The translations under genes and the position numbers were made by a program. The notes under the pieces were generated by a model that saw only the letters and a program-made list of their open reading frames with translations, was not told where the DNA came from and ran no database searches. A stretch of 64,000 nucleotides of DNA from Alteromonas_E sp965248545 (lineage in GTDB: Bacteria; Pseudomonadota; Gammaproteobacteria; Enterobacterales; Alteromonadaceae): positions 2,108,001-2,172,000 of the forward strand of contig OZ252110.1 in NCBI GenBank assembly GCA_965248545.1. Direction: 5' to 3'. This document shows positions 25,921 through 35,220 of the stretch, piece after piece; the first letter of the stretch is position 1, and every line of letters starts with the position of its first letter.

Positions 25921-27560
25921 TGCGCTTTTTTAGACTCTACAAAATCAACGAGGTGCTACTAGAGCACGGTCTCGACAATGTCATCCCCAAGCGCTTCATG
26001 CCTTGGTATGCGAGGCTTGCGCGCCAAGCGTTATTTTGGATCCGCAACAAACACAAAGGCCAAAGCGAAGGTAAACGCATTCGATTGGCGTTGGAAAGCC
26101 TTGGCCCTGTATTCATTAAGTTTGGCCAAATGCTATCTACGCGCCGTGATTTATTACCAGTTGATATCGCTGACGAACTTGCGTTTTTACAGGACAAAGT
26201 CGCACCGTTCGATTCTGCAACCGCAGAAGGCATTATCAAAGATGCGCTAGGGCTGCGACAACTGGATGAATTGTTCAGTGATTTTGATGCAATGCCACTG
26301 GCGTCGGCATCGATCGCACAAGTTCACACGGCGAAGCTCAAACGCGACGGTAAAGACGTTGTCATTAAAGTCTTACGACCCGATATTGAAGACACAATTG
26401 ATGCCGACATAGACTTGCTACTAACCTTCGCAAAGGTACTCCAAAAATGGATGCCCGATGGCAAACGTTTGCGGCCAGTCGAAGTAGTGGTTGAGTACCG
26501 ACGCACGATTAAAGATGAGTTGGACTTGCTCAGGGAATCGGCCAACGGAATCCAACTCGGCCGAAATTTTGTCGGCTCTGAAGCGTTATATGTACCACAT
26601 ATCTACAGTGATCATTGTCGTGAAAACGTATTGGTAATGGAACGGATTTACGGGATCCCAATCGCTAACATCGACGCACTAAAAGCACAAGGAACCGACT
26701 TTAAATTGTTGGCAGAGCGTGGTGTCGAAGTGTTTTTTACGCAGGTTTTTCGCGATAGCTTTTTCCACGCAGACATGCATCCGGGGAATATTTTCGTGGC
26801 GACTGAACACCCAGAAAATCCTCAATATATCGCAATTGATTTTGGTATCGTCGGAACTTTGAATCGTGAGGATAAGCGCTATTTAGCCGAGAATTTTATC
26901 GCGTTTTTTAATCGCGATTACCGCAAAGTCGCGCAGTTACATGCTGATTCCGGTTGGGTGCCCCACGATACAAATATTGACGATTTTGAGATGGCCATTC
27001 GCACGGTATGTGAACCCATTTTCCAAAAACCCTTGGCGGATATTTCGTTTGGTCATGTATTAATGCAATTGTTCAACACTGCGCGTCGCTTTAATATGAC
27101 CGTGCAACCGCAGCTGGTGTTGTTGCAGAAAACCCTGTTATACATAGAGGGCCTTGGTCGTCAGTTGTATCCACAATTGGACTTGTGGCAAACCGCTAAG
27201 CCCTTTTTAGAGAACTGGATGAAAGAACAAATCGGCCTAACCGCCATGCTCAAGAAAATACAAGCTAACTTGCCATTCTGGTCGGAGAAGTTGCCGGATA
27301 TGCCCGACTTAGTGCATGACAGCTTGAAACAACTACGCACTTTGCCCGAAGTACAGCAACGTCATTTCGAGCAACAGATGGCACTGCAGCGACGCCAGCA
27401 CAAAGCTCAATTGGCCACGATTGTAGGCGGCACTCTCTTTATTTTAGCGGCTTTGATGCCGGTTGCGGAGTTGCCTTGGTGGTCGTCCGCCTTATTGACC
27501 ATTGCAGCGATCCCATGTTGGGTGTATGCGATCCAGCGATCAGGTGCAACGGCAGAATAA
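25920..27560 (+). CDS. ubiB: Probable ubiquinone kinase-like ATPase UbiB
   Basis: Member of the ABC1/ADCK atypical kinase family needed for ubiquinone synthesis, anchored to the inner membrane. The 546 residues include the KxGQ motif (FIKFGQMLSTRRDLLP), the A-rich loop replacing the glycine-rich loop (MPLASASIAQVHTA), the catalytic lysine region VVIKVLRP, FHADMHPGNIFV, and IDFGIVGTL, plus two C-terminal membrane helices from about 495. ATG overlaps the ubiJ stop. The tatABC genes that often follow ubiB are absent here. Confidence 0.95.
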   Translation: MRFFRLYKINEVLLEHGLDNVIPKRFMPWYARLARQALFWIRNKHKGQSEGKRIRLALESLGPVFIKFGQMLSTRRDLLPVDIADELAFLQDKVAPFDSATAEGIIKDALGLRQLDELFSDFDAMPLASASIAQVHTAKLKRDGKDVVIKVLRPDIEDTIDADIDLLLTFAKVLQKWMPDGKRLRPVEVVVEYRRTIKDELDLLRESANGIQLGRNFVGSEALYVPHIYSDHCRENVLVMERIYGIPIANIDALKAQGTDFKLLAERGVEVFFTQVFRDSFFHADMHPGNIFVATEHPENPQYIAIDFGIVGTLNREDKRYLAENFIAFFNRDYRKVAQLHADSGWVPHDTNIDDFEMAIRTVCEPIFQKPLADISFGHVLMQLFNTARRFNMTVQPQLVLLQKTLLYIEGLGRQLYPQLDLWQTAKPFLENWMKEQIGLTAMLKKIQANLPFWSEKLPDMPDLVHDSLKQLRTLPEVQQRHFEQQMALQRRQHKAQLATIVGGTLFILAALMPVAELPWWSSALLTIAAIPCWVYAIQRSGATAE

Positions 27561-27645
27561 AGCAAGACGTTTTGACAATTTAAGTGACATTTTTGTGATA
27601 ATTTGCCATAAGCCACGGTTTTCCTGTAGCTAATTGCCGAATTGG

Positions 27646-27839
27646 TGGTATAGTGCTAGCGTCTTTGATAGACGTGTTTATAGAGTTACAAGCTGCAAGT
27701 GTTCGAAACATCTCAAGTTACTTTGTGATTTGTTGTAAGAAGTTTTTCATTTCGTACGTGTTGATCCTCAATATATGCAAGTTGGTCGAAGGCAAGGGAC
27801 GCGCAACTAGCGCAAGCACACAGTTAATTGAGGTTTTAC
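27646..27839 (+). promoter_or_regulatory. Extended -10 promoter and long 5' leader of cold-shock gene
   Basis: TG at 27646-27647, one base, then TATAGT at 27649-27654: an extended -10 element with no good -35. Transcription from about 27661 would give a leader of about 180 bases, similar in size to the structured cspA leader that acts as an RNA thermosensor. GAGG lies at the expected distance from the ATG. No other gene is seen in 27561-27839. Confidence 0.6.
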
Positions 27840-28049
27840 ATGTCTAAAGTTACAGGCACCGTTAAGTGGTTTAACGCTGATAAAGGTTACGGTTTTCTAA
27901 CACAAGATAACGGTGGTAAAGATGTATTTGTACACTTCCGCGCAATCGTTGCTGAAGGTTACAAAACGCTTCCAGAAGGTCAAAAAGTACAGTTCGACGT
28001 TGAAGAAGGTCAAAAAGGTCTTCAAGCTGCGAACGTAGAAACGATCTAA
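27840..28049 (+). CDS. Cold-shock protein, CspA family
   Basis: Single OB-fold nucleic-acid-binding protein of 69 residues: MSKVTGTVKWFNADKGYGFLT contains the RNP1-like motif (KGYGFLT), and DVFVHFRAI contains RNP2 (VFVHF). Acts as an RNA chaperone. The frame is open four codons upstream (MRFY), but the ATG at 27840 gives the standard N-terminus. The FRAI and EGYKTLPEGQ features are typical of marine gammaproteobacterial Csp proteins. Whether it is cold-induced or constitutive cannot be told from sequence, though the long leader suggests induction. Monocistronic, with its own terminator. Confidence 0.95.
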   Translation: MSKVTGTVKWFNADKGYGFLTQDNGGKDVFVHFRAIVAEGYKTLPEGQKVQFDVEEGQKGLQAANVETI

Positions 28050-28057
28050 AGCTATTC

Positions 28058-28091
28058 CCGGTGATGACCCGTCCGGGTTGTCACTGGTTTT
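28058..28091 (+). terminator. Rho-independent terminator of cold-shock gene
   Basis: A 14-bp stem (28058-28071 against 28074-28087) with a TC loop and three G-T wobble pairs, followed by four Ts. Begins 9 bases after the stop codon. Confidence 0.85.
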
Positions 28092-28203
28092 CCTCTCCGA
28101 TATCTCCTTAAAAAAACAAAAATTACTTTAAAAACAATCCTGCAGTATTGTATCATTTTGGCAACACAAGAACGTGACATACAATCTGACTACAAGGAAT
28201 GTT

Positions 28204-31035
28204 ATGAAACTCAAAAGCCTTTTCTTTGCGCTGGCGTGCTTTTGCACGACTGCTCAAGCGCAACTTATCCCTACTTATTCGCAGCAATATATCGATAGCA
28301 TTAGTGAAGGGCTAGATCCCAATGCTTTCGAGCTTATTGAGACAGCTGATGTAAAAGAACCTTTCGATAAGTATGCAACGAAAGTCCAATACAACGGTCC
28401 GTTCATGCTGACCTATTCCACATCGGCAAAAACCGCCACCTTGTTTAAGAGGGCTGGTAGTAAATGGTTCTTCAAACAAGAAGTAGATTTTGAATCTCTG
28501 CTCGATTTGGATGACACGGCGTCGACAAGTTTTCGTTCAAATGCGTTGTATCTGAACAGTGATGGCTCAATAGATATTTCGTTTGAGTACTACAATCCTA
28601 TACAAGAACTTTGGGTGACTGATGTCGGCCGCTACAATTACGACGGGACAGATTTTTCAACATTCGCATCGTTTGAACTTGACCTAAATTTAGACTTCGA
28701 TCAGATTGCGGCTGATGGTGACAAGGTCTTACTGCGCGCCTCCTCCCAATTATATGTCTATCAGTTAGCAGGAGCAGCTCAGCTGCTAGGAACATTCAAC
28801 CTCGAATCTGATGTTTCATCTATGAGACAGCTTAAAATTTTACCTGATACAAATAGATTATTGGTTGCTGGGTACACCTATGAATACAGAAGCAAGCAAA
28901 CAATATTTGCTGAGTATGAATACTCAGTCAATAGTCAGGAGCTTGTGATAGAAAAGCATCATTCTCTCGAGCTCAGTCCAGATTTATATTCCGATACTGC
29001 AACTATTGTTGTGGGTGAGAATCGAGAAGACTACGTTGTAGCAAGTAGAAGTACTTCTTATGCGTATCGCTACCACTATACAAGCGACAGTAATGACTAT
29101 GCCGCGCTTACTCCAATCGATATAAGCACATTCGACAATTATCAGTATGAAGCATTTTCGGGACCAACCTTTTACCTGTACGGTAAACTGTATTCTTATA
29201 ACAGAGGCAAAGTGTATAGTTTTGATCTTCAACGCGCTACGGGAGTAAATCTCGAATTTACCCTAGACAACTACTATAATAACCGGCCGATACTCGTAGG
29301 TATGACCAGCGGCACCTATATGTTTACCTCGGGTTCTGCGTTCACCACCGTCTATTCGCGCGAAGATGGCAGCGCAACCCCACTGACTAGCGGGGCTGAC
29401 CTTGCTTACCTCACTAGAGTCAGCGACCTTGACGATTCGACTTTTATCGGCATTGGGTATGATGGGCTCACTGTATTCGGTCGAGAAAAGAACAGCTTAG
29501 CAATATTGTTTCGGGCGGACTTAGAAAGCTTTGCTGGTAATTACAGAGCATTAGAGTTGGTGGACAATACGCTATATTTGTTTACTACCGGCCTAGTTTA
29601 TGAAGTTGAATTCACGAAGCTTTCAGATGGCAGCATCGAGTATGACGTTACTTCATTTCCGATTATCGATTTAGATAATTCTCTGTACAACAGTTACATT
29701 TATCGGGCTAAGTTTGATCCTGAACTGGGACACATGTTAATCACTGACTCACGTGGATTTAGAAAGGTTGAAAAGGATGGGCAGGTATACAAGGTAACAC
29801 GTGGCTTCAATTCTAACGATGAAGCTTTTCAGCTAATGTCAGGTATGACATTTTTGACAATAACTGATGAACATTTGTTTGTCGTTAGTTCCGGCAATAC
29901 CCTCAGTATTTTTGATATTACCGGTAGTGAACCTCAACTATTGTCGGAAACCTACGATCCGGCCATATTTAATTCGTCCCAAATTTCTGTCAGTGTCAAC
30001 GGTGATAAGCTCAACGTTAAAACCCACGAATATTATGCAGTATTCTCTAGAGACGAAGACTCCAATCTCCAATTGGAGGTCGTGACGCCCTTCACTGGAA
30101 CTTGGCTAGACACTGGTTCATATTACAGCATGGAACTAGATCGGTTTGAGAACATAAACCTAAGGCAAAAACATTTAGAGACCGGGGCTTACCGCTTATT
30201 ATCGAGTCAGGATGCTAGCCTCAACAGTCCTGTGCTATTAGCAACAGCGACCAAAGCGATCATGGTTGGCAGGCTATCTGGTACATATCAGTCAAATCCG
30301 GTTGCAATAAAACTATTTTCTTATCAACGTGCACCTATTGCCTTGCAGGATGAGTTAGCAGTGTTTGCCAACCAAGGTGAATCGATATCGGTTGATTTAC
30401 GCGATCTGTTTCAAGAAGACGATATCGGTCAAAATTTAGATTTCACCAGCGATATACCGCTATTTTCTATAGGCCTTGAAATTGATGGTGGTATGCTTAA
30501 AAGCACTGATTCTGAGTATTTTAACAGCGAAGAGTTTGTAATTTCAGCAACGGATGTGAATGGCAAAAGTGCTGCCATTGATGTCCAAACGTCGATCAAT
30601 CGTCGACCTCAGCTTATTCAGTCGCTACCAGAGTTAAGTCTGCGTGACGGTGACCAAACGTCAGTTGATCTAAATGACTATTTTTATGATGACCAAGATC
30701 AGACAATTTCTTTTGCGTTGCAAGATGATGTTGAAGGCGTTAGTTTGGACGATGATGGCGTTTTAAGTGTTGCGACATCCTCTGCTGGAGATTACGAAAT
30801 TGGGATTAGTGTCACTGATAATTTAGGCGCAACTAATCAGGCAGTGCTGTATTTGAGTGTTACCCAAGCTTCGCAGCCGGCTCCAGCGACAGAAACAACT
30901 ACTCCTGTTGTTGAAACATCCAGTCCGACAACAACGTTGGAGCCTAGCGACTCTGATTCATCGGGAGGGAGCTCTGGGCCTGGCTTGATTGCTATGCTAA
31001 TGGGACTACTATTAATCAGACTGAGACGGACTTAA
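28204..31035 (+). CDS. Large secreted protein with cadherin-like domains and GlyGly-CTERM tail
   Basis: A 943-residue exported protein of unknown function. Signal peptide MKLKSLFFALACFCTTAQA at the chosen start (AAGGAA precedes; the frame opens 10 codons earlier). Residues about 20-700 look beta-rich, with repeated YxY, LxVY and DxDxS segments suggesting a propeller. From about 705 are two Ig/cadherin-like domains (DLRDLFQEDDIGQNLDF; DLNDYFYDDQDQTISFAL ... GVLSVATSSAGDYEIGISVTDNLGAT). The C-terminus has a Thr/Ser/Pro linker, GGSSGPG, a hydrophobic helix and RLRRT, the GlyGly-CTERM pattern processed by rhombosortase after type II secretion. Expected location is the outer surface. Role unknown; surface binding is a guess. 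Confidence 0.75.
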   Translation: MKLKSLFFALACFCTTAQAQLIPTYSQQYIDSISEGLDPNAFELIETADVKEPFDKYATKVQYNGPFMLTYSTSAKTATLFKRAGSKWFFKQEVDFESLLDLDDTASTSFRSNALYLNSDGSIDISFEYYNPIQELWVTDVGRYNYDGTDFSTFASFELDLNLDFDQIAADGDKVLLRASSQLYVYQLAGAAQLLGTFNLESDVSSMRQLKILPDTNRLLVAGYTYEYRSKQTIFAEYEYSVNSQELVIEKHHSLELSPDLYSDTATIVVGENREDYVVASRSTSYAYRYHYTSDSNDYAALTPIDISTFDNYQYEAFSGPTFYLYGKLYSYNRGKVYSFDLQRATGVNLEFTLDNYYNNRPILVGMTSGTYMFTSGSAFTTVYSREDGSATPLTSGADLAYLTRVSDLDDSTFIGIGYDGLTVFGREKNSLAILFRADLESFAGNYRALELVDNTLYLFTTGLVYEVEFTKLSDGSIEYDVTSFPIIDLDNSLYNSYIYRAKFDPELGHMLITDSRGFRKVEKDGQVYKVTRGFNSNDEAFQLMSGMTFLTITDEHLFVVSSGNTLSIFDITGSEPQLLSETYDPAIFNSSQISVSVNGDKLNVKTHEYYAVFSRDEDSNLQLEVVTPFTGTWLDTGSYYSMELDRFENINLRQKHLETGAYRLLSSQDASLNSPVLLATATKAIMVGRLSGTYQSNPVAIKLFSYQRAPIALQDELAVFANQGESISVDLRDLFQEDDIGQNLDFTSDIPLFSIGLEIDGGMLKSTDSEYFNSEEFVISATDVNGKSAAIDVQTSINRRPQLIQSLPELSLRDGDQTSVDLNDYFYDDQDQTISFALQDDVEGVSLDDDGVLSVATSSAGDYEIGISVTDNLGATNQAVLYLSVTQASQPAPATETTTPVVETSSPTTTLEPSDSDSSGGSSGPGLIAMLMGLLLIRLRRT

Positions 31036-31055
31036 TCTGACTGCAAATGAGTGAT

Positions 31056-31087
31056 AAAAAGCCGACGCAATTGCGTCGGCTTTTTTT
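31056..31087. terminator. Bidirectional rho-independent terminator
   Basis: A-run, perfect palindrome GCCGACGCAATTGCGTCGGC (10-bp arms), and a T-run. Serves the secreted-protein gene on plus and the thioesterase gene on minus. Confidence 0.92.
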
Positions 31088-31096
31088 ATGCGCAGG

Positions 31097-31528
31097 TTAG
31101 CTTTGTGTTAGTGCTGAAAGCGCAGCCCTAATGTCTAACGGTATGGCGGCTGACTTCTGAGTCAATCTATCGACAAATACGTGTATGAATGAACCGACGG
31201 CCGCAGGTGAAGACTCGCCTTCGATAAAGATGCCAAGGCGATAAGTAACCGAACTATTGCCCAGTTTATTCACGGCAAGACCTACCTCCAGATTTTGCGG
31301 GTAGGCAATGGGCTTGAAGTAATCACATTGGCTGTTAACCACAAAACCGATCGTTTCGCCGTTATGAATATCCAGACCACCTTGTTCAATAAGATAGCGG
31401 TTAACTGCCGTGTCGAAAAACGCATAATAGGTCACATTGTTGACATGGCCATAGATGTCGTTGTCGTGCCAACGAGTTGTGATGGGGCAAAACCAACCAA
31501 ATACATCACGAGAAGCGGGTTTATTCAT
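31097..31528 (-). CDS. Acyl-CoA thioesterase, 4-hydroxybenzoyl-CoA thioesterase family
   Basis: Hotdog-fold hydrolase of 143 residues. TTRWHDNDIYGHVNNVTYYAFFDTAVNRYL matches the 4HBT signature (Asp and His in DNDIYGHVNN), and the GSFIHVFVDR segment is the usual end of the fold. The substrate cannot be read from sequence; similar proteins act on medium to long acyl-CoAs. The ATG overlaps the stop region of the upstream alcohol dehydrogenase (31525-31528), so the two genes form an operon. Confidence 0.87.
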   Translation of the reverse strand: MNKPASRDVFGWFCPITTRWHDNDIYGHVNNVTYYAFFDTAVNRYLIEQGGLDIHNGETIGFVVNSQCDYFKPIAYPQNLEVGLAVNKLGNSSVTYRLGIFIEGESSPAAVGSFIHVFVDRLTQKSAAIPLDIRAALSALTQS

Positions 31529-32691
31529 GCAAACGCCTCCTGATAAATACCCAGTGCGTCCTGCTCTGAGACTTCCCTAGGGTTGTTGACTAACAGGCGC
31601 TGTTGCAACATCGCTTCAGATGCCAGCAGAGGCAACGCAGATTGGGGGATATCGCACTGTGTCAGTGTTGTTGGTAATCCACACGCGATTGATAAATCAG
31701 CTAGCCATGTTATCAATGTCGTGACTTGCACCTGCGGGTCACTCACCAGTTCAGTTTTGGGTAAGATAACCTGTGCAAGTTCGGCATATAAGTGTTCGCA
31801 CTCAGCGCGGTTAAAGCGCATCACATGCGGCAACACTAGTGCATTGCTCAACCCATGCGGGATGTGAAAATGACCGCCCAGCGGATAAGCGAGAGCATGA
31901 ACCGCACCCACAGGAGCGTTGGCGAAAGCTTGTCCTGCCAAGCATGCACCCAGCAGCATTGCCTCGCGACATTCGATATCTGCACCGTTTTCAACCGCCT
32001 TTAGTACATTGGGTGCTAATAGGGACAAGGCCTGTACCGCCAGCATATCCGACAACGGATTCTTCCTGATTTTACTGGTGTATGCCTCTATGGCATGCAC
32101 CATGGCGTCGATGCCGGTTGCTGCTGTCACATGGCCGGGTAAACCGACGGTCAGGGTTGCATCTAGCAGTGCAATATCAGGTAACAGTGTGCTTGAAACC
32201 ACGCCTGCCTTGGTGGTTTCACCGGTCGTGATGATGGCGATAGGCGTCACCTCAGAGCCAGTGCCCGCGGTAGTCGGTACTTGTATGAGTGGCAAGCGTG
32301 AACTGTTAAGCTGGCCGACACCGTACATGTGTTGTATTGCTTGTTCACAGTCAGGGTGCGCCAATACAGCAACTAATTTGGCTACGTCCATTGCGCTGCC
32401 GCCACCAAAGCCAATGACCATTTGGATACCTGCGTTCACTGCTAGTGTGGCCGCATCTTCTACGATGGCTTGGGCAGGGTCTGCGAGAACATCACCAAAC
32501 ACAGTAACGTCAATGCCCTGTTGGATTAAATTCTCCAGCGGCTGTTGCAATAACCCCGCAGCCTGAATACCCGGGTCGGTAACAATCAAAACCCGTTTCG
32601 CCTTGAACTGATGGCAAAAGTCGATAAGTTGTTGGCTACCACCGCGCCGCATACAAATTTGTGCAGTGGTGGCAAAATCAAAATCGGGCAT
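31525..32691 (-). CDS. Iron-containing alcohol dehydrogenase
   Basis: Group III metal-dependent dehydrogenase of 388 residues. The NAD(P)-binding VIGFGGGSAMDVAK, VPTTAGTGSEVTP, the metal ligand region (Asp and His in ATGIDAMVHAIEAY) and the later GAVHALAYPLGGHFHIPHGLSNALVLPHVMRFN with three more histidines are all present. Substrate could be a short-chain or hydroxy-acid alcohol; not determined. Followed immediately by the thioesterase with a 4-base overlap; divergent from a glutaryl-CoA dehydrogenase, so acyl-CoA related catabolism is possible. Confidence 0.92.
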   Translation of the reverse strand: MPDFDFATTAQICMRRGGSQQLIDFCHQFKAKRVLIVTDPGIQAAGLLQQPLENLIQQGIDVTVFGDVLADPAQAIVEDAATLAVNAGIQMVIGFGGGSAMDVAKLVAVLAHPDCEQAIQHMYGVGQLNSSRLPLIQVPTTAGTGSEVTPIAIITTGETTKAGVVSSTLLPDIALLDATLTVGLPGHVTAATGIDAMVHAIEAYTSKIRKNPLSDMLAVQALSLLAPNVLKAVENGADIECREAMLLGACLAGQAFANAPVGAVHALAYPLGGHFHIPHGLSNALVLPHVMRFNRAECEHLYAELAQVILPKTELVSDPQVQVTTLITWLADLSIACGLPTTLTQCDIPQSALPLLASEAMLQQRLLVNNPREVSEQDALGIYQEAFA

Positions 32692-32909
32692 GCTATTCGC
32701 TCATGTCACCTAGGTTTGTATGAGTCTAACGCTATCATCTGCGCTGCTGCCATTACAATTGCGAATAACCGATCATTGGCACAGTCAATAACCGCATTAC
32801 TCGCTGTCATGCATTAGAATTTCTTTGCTTGAGCGCAAGTTTTCCGCAGTTGAAAGCGGGTAAGCTATCGCTTATCGTTTTTCTACCCTACATAAAAGAG
32901 TCCAACGTC

Positions 32910-34091
32910 ATGTCACAACCCCTTGCTATTTGGGATGATATTTTTCTGCTCGATCAACAGCTCAACGAAGAAGAGCGAATGCTGCGCGATAGCGCACATA
33001 CGTTCTGTCAGAACGAGCTCATGCCGGGTATTCTGCAGGCCAATCGCGATGGTTATTTTGATCCCAGTATTATGCGCCGCTTTGGTGAAGCTGGATTATT
33101 AGGGGCGACTATCGATGGCTATGGTTGTGCGGGCGTTAGCTATGTCAGTTATGGATTGATCGCACGGGAAGTCGAGCGGGTTGATAGCGGCTATCGCAGT
33201 GCGATGAGCGTGCAATCTTCTTTAGTTATGCACCCGATAAACCAGTTTGGTAGTGAAACTCAAAAACAGCAGTACTTACCGAAACTAGCCACCGGCGAAT
33301 GGATTGGATGTTTTGGGTTGACGGAGCCAGACGCGGGCTCTGATCCGGCGAGTATGCGCACTCGCGCTGACAAAGTCGACGGTGGTTATCTATTAACCGG
33401 TAGCAAAATGTGGATCACCAATGCACCGATTGCGGATGTATTTGTTGTCTGGGCTAAAAACACAAGCGAAGATAACGCGATTTGCGGTTTTATCTTGGAA
33501 AAGGGGATGTCGGGGCTTTCTGCACCGGAAATCCATGGCAAGTTATCGCTCAAAGCATCGATAACCGGCGAAATTGTCATGGATAAAGTTTTTGTGCCAG
33601 AGGGCAATATGTTCCCTTCTGTACGAGGCTTAAAGGGACCTTTTAGTTGTTTGAATGTCGCACGCTATGGTATCTCATGGGGGGCGTTGGGCGCAGCAGA
33701 GTTTTGCTGGCATGCGGCGCGCCAGTACGGCCTTGATCGCCAGCAATTTGGTAAGCCGCTAGCACAAACGCAACTGTTTCAGACTAAGCTGGCTAACATG
33801 CAAACCGAAATTGCGTTGGGCTTACAAGGCTCTCTACGCGTGGGTCGCTTGATTGATGATAAAGCCTTTGATCCCGCTATGATTTCCCTAGTAAAACGCA
33901 ATAACTGTGGCAAAGCTTTGGATATCGCCCGAATGTCTCGTGATATGCATGGCGGCAACGGTATTGCAGATGAGTTTCATATTATGCGGCATATGATTAA
34001 TCTCGAAACAGTGAACACTTACGAAGGCACTTTTGATGTCCACGGTTTGATCCTGGGACGAGCACAAACCGGTTTACAAGCCTTTTTCTAA
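32910..34091 (+). CDS. gcdH: Glutaryl-CoA dehydrogenase-like acyl-CoA dehydrogenase
   Basis: FAD-dependent oxidation and decarboxylation of glutaryl-CoA to crotonyl-CoA in lysine/tryptophan degradation. The 393 residues match the family length. Features: RSAMSVQSSLVMHPI (Arg and Ser near the carboxylate), CFGLTEPDAGSDPASM, KMWITNAPIADVFVVWA, SRDMHGGNGI and TYEGTFDVHGLILGRAQTGLQAF, with the catalytic Glu around residue 371. The frame is open 27 codons upstream, but the ATG at 32910 gives the usual N-terminus. The 218 bases upstream hold no other gene. Confidence in the subfamily comes from the combined SVQSSLVMHPI and RAQTGLQAF motifs. Confidence 0.88.
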   Translation: MSQPLAIWDDIFLLDQQLNEEERMLRDSAHTFCQNELMPGILQANRDGYFDPSIMRRFGEAGLLGATIDGYGCAGVSYVSYGLIAREVERVDSGYRSAMSVQSSLVMHPINQFGSETQKQQYLPKLATGEWIGCFGLTEPDAGSDPASMRTRADKVDGGYLLTGSKMWITNAPIADVFVVWAKNTSEDNAICGFILEKGMSGLSAPEIHGKLSLKASITGEIVMDKVFVPEGNMFPSVRGLKGPFSCLNVARYGISWGALGAAEFCWHAARQYGLDRQQFGKPLAQTQLFQTKLANMQTEIALGLQGSLRVGRLIDDKAFDPAMISLVKRNNCGKALDIARMSRDMHGGNGIADEFHIMRHMINLETVNTYEGTFDVHGLILGRAQTGLQAFF

Positions 34092-34122
34092 GCGCTCTAC
34101 GCATTGGCTTTGGAGACCACAA

Positions 34123-35148
34123 TTACCAGGCGCGTAGGATGCGCTTATAGGTGTTTGGGTCTAAATAGCTGGTGCGCTCTGCGTCTGTTATCTGCTTCGC
34201 ATTACTGCGCAAGAATGCCTGGGCATCCGCCCAAGTGGCAAAACGTTGACCGTCAATCACTACCTGAACGGCTTGCACGCCACTGCCATCCCATTGATAA
34301 GCACGACTGAGCACTGGCTCGAGTGGCCCGTTTACCAATGCAGATGAGTGCTGCACTGAAATCGACGAGACCAACTCAGCGACATTGTCATTGTCGATGT
34401 CAGCAAGGATCCAAGCGAGCCCTAAATGTTGGTTCATACTCCCATCAGCAATCATCGCGGTAATGGCCCGATCGAAATCCGCTAAAATAGATTCAGCATC
34501 AGCGACTGAATTATGTAGGGTAATATGTAGCCCTGTGGTGAAGATCACCTCGTTACTTTTATGCAGTAGCTCTTCGTCCTCAGCAATCAACAGGCGGTTA
34601 AATTCGGCAAAGAACAACGAATCTGTAAGTAAGTAGTTACTTCTTTCTTTTGCTAGGTTATTTATGCTCTCAAACGTGTTGGGATTGCGCGACCATTTGA
34701 TCTCTCGTACTAACCTAAGTGGTGGCGTCGCCGCGAACCGGTTCTCAATAGCGACCCGAGCGTTGCGAATTTGCGCAAAGCTTCTGACATTTTCAACGTC
34801 TTGATTTTTACTGACTAAATGTAGGTATAGGGGCAGGTATTGCGCCGATACTACAAAATCGTCATCAAAAGGATTCAAATCGATGAAATCGATGCGGCCC
34901 TGATATTTCCCTGACGATAGGCCACTCCCTGCAAAAGCGGGGCGTTCGGTGGTGATGCGGATAGGATGTCCGGCGCGCTCAAATGCGTGCTCGACTATTT
35001 CGTTGAGGCGTTCAGAATGGGCACCTTGATGGGTAAATGACTCCCATTCAGTGGTGACCAGCGATAGAGGTTTTGCTTGCGCCGCTGCCGAGCTTAACAG
35101 TGATAGAAAGCACAGCAAAGTGGACACCAAAACCAACATCTTTCTCAT
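34123..35148 (-). CDS. Periplasmic binding-protein-like hypothetical protein
   Basis: An exported protein of 341 residues. The signal peptide RKMLVLVSTLLCFLSLLSSAAA starts at the ATG at 35148, with GGGAGG 9 bases before it; the frame opens 10 codons earlier. Residues 25-240 resemble a family-3 solute-binding fold (LSLVTTEWESFTHQ ... LNEIVEHAFERAGHPIRITTERPAFAGSGLSSGKYQGRIDFIDLNPF ... VRSFAQIRNARVAIENRFA). A C-terminal 100 residues (VVIDGQRFATWADAQAFLRSN) seem unrelated. No transporter lies beside it. It could be an orphan receptor or a signalling sensor; no function is claimed. Confidence 0.65.
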   Translation of the reverse strand: MRKMLVLVSTLLCFLSLLSSAAAQAKPLSLVTTEWESFTHQGAHSERLNEIVEHAFERAGHPIRITTERPAFAGSGLSSGKYQGRIDFIDLNPFDDDFVVSAQYLPLYLHLVSKNQDVENVRSFAQIRNARVAIENRFAATPPLRLVREIKWSRNPNTFESINNLAKERSNYLLTDSLFFAEFNRLLIAEDEELLHKSNEVIFTTGLHITLHNSVADAESILADFDRAITAMIADGSMNQHLGLAWILADIDNDNVAELVSSISVQHSSALVNGPLEPVLSRAYQWDGSGVQAVQVVIDGQRFATWADAQAFLRSNAKQITDAERTSYLDPNTYKRILRAW

Positions 35149-35220
35149 TCTCAATACGCCTCCCAAGTACAGAATCATCTAACACTATAGTCACAAGAAC
35201 AGCGAAAAAACAGCAGGTTA

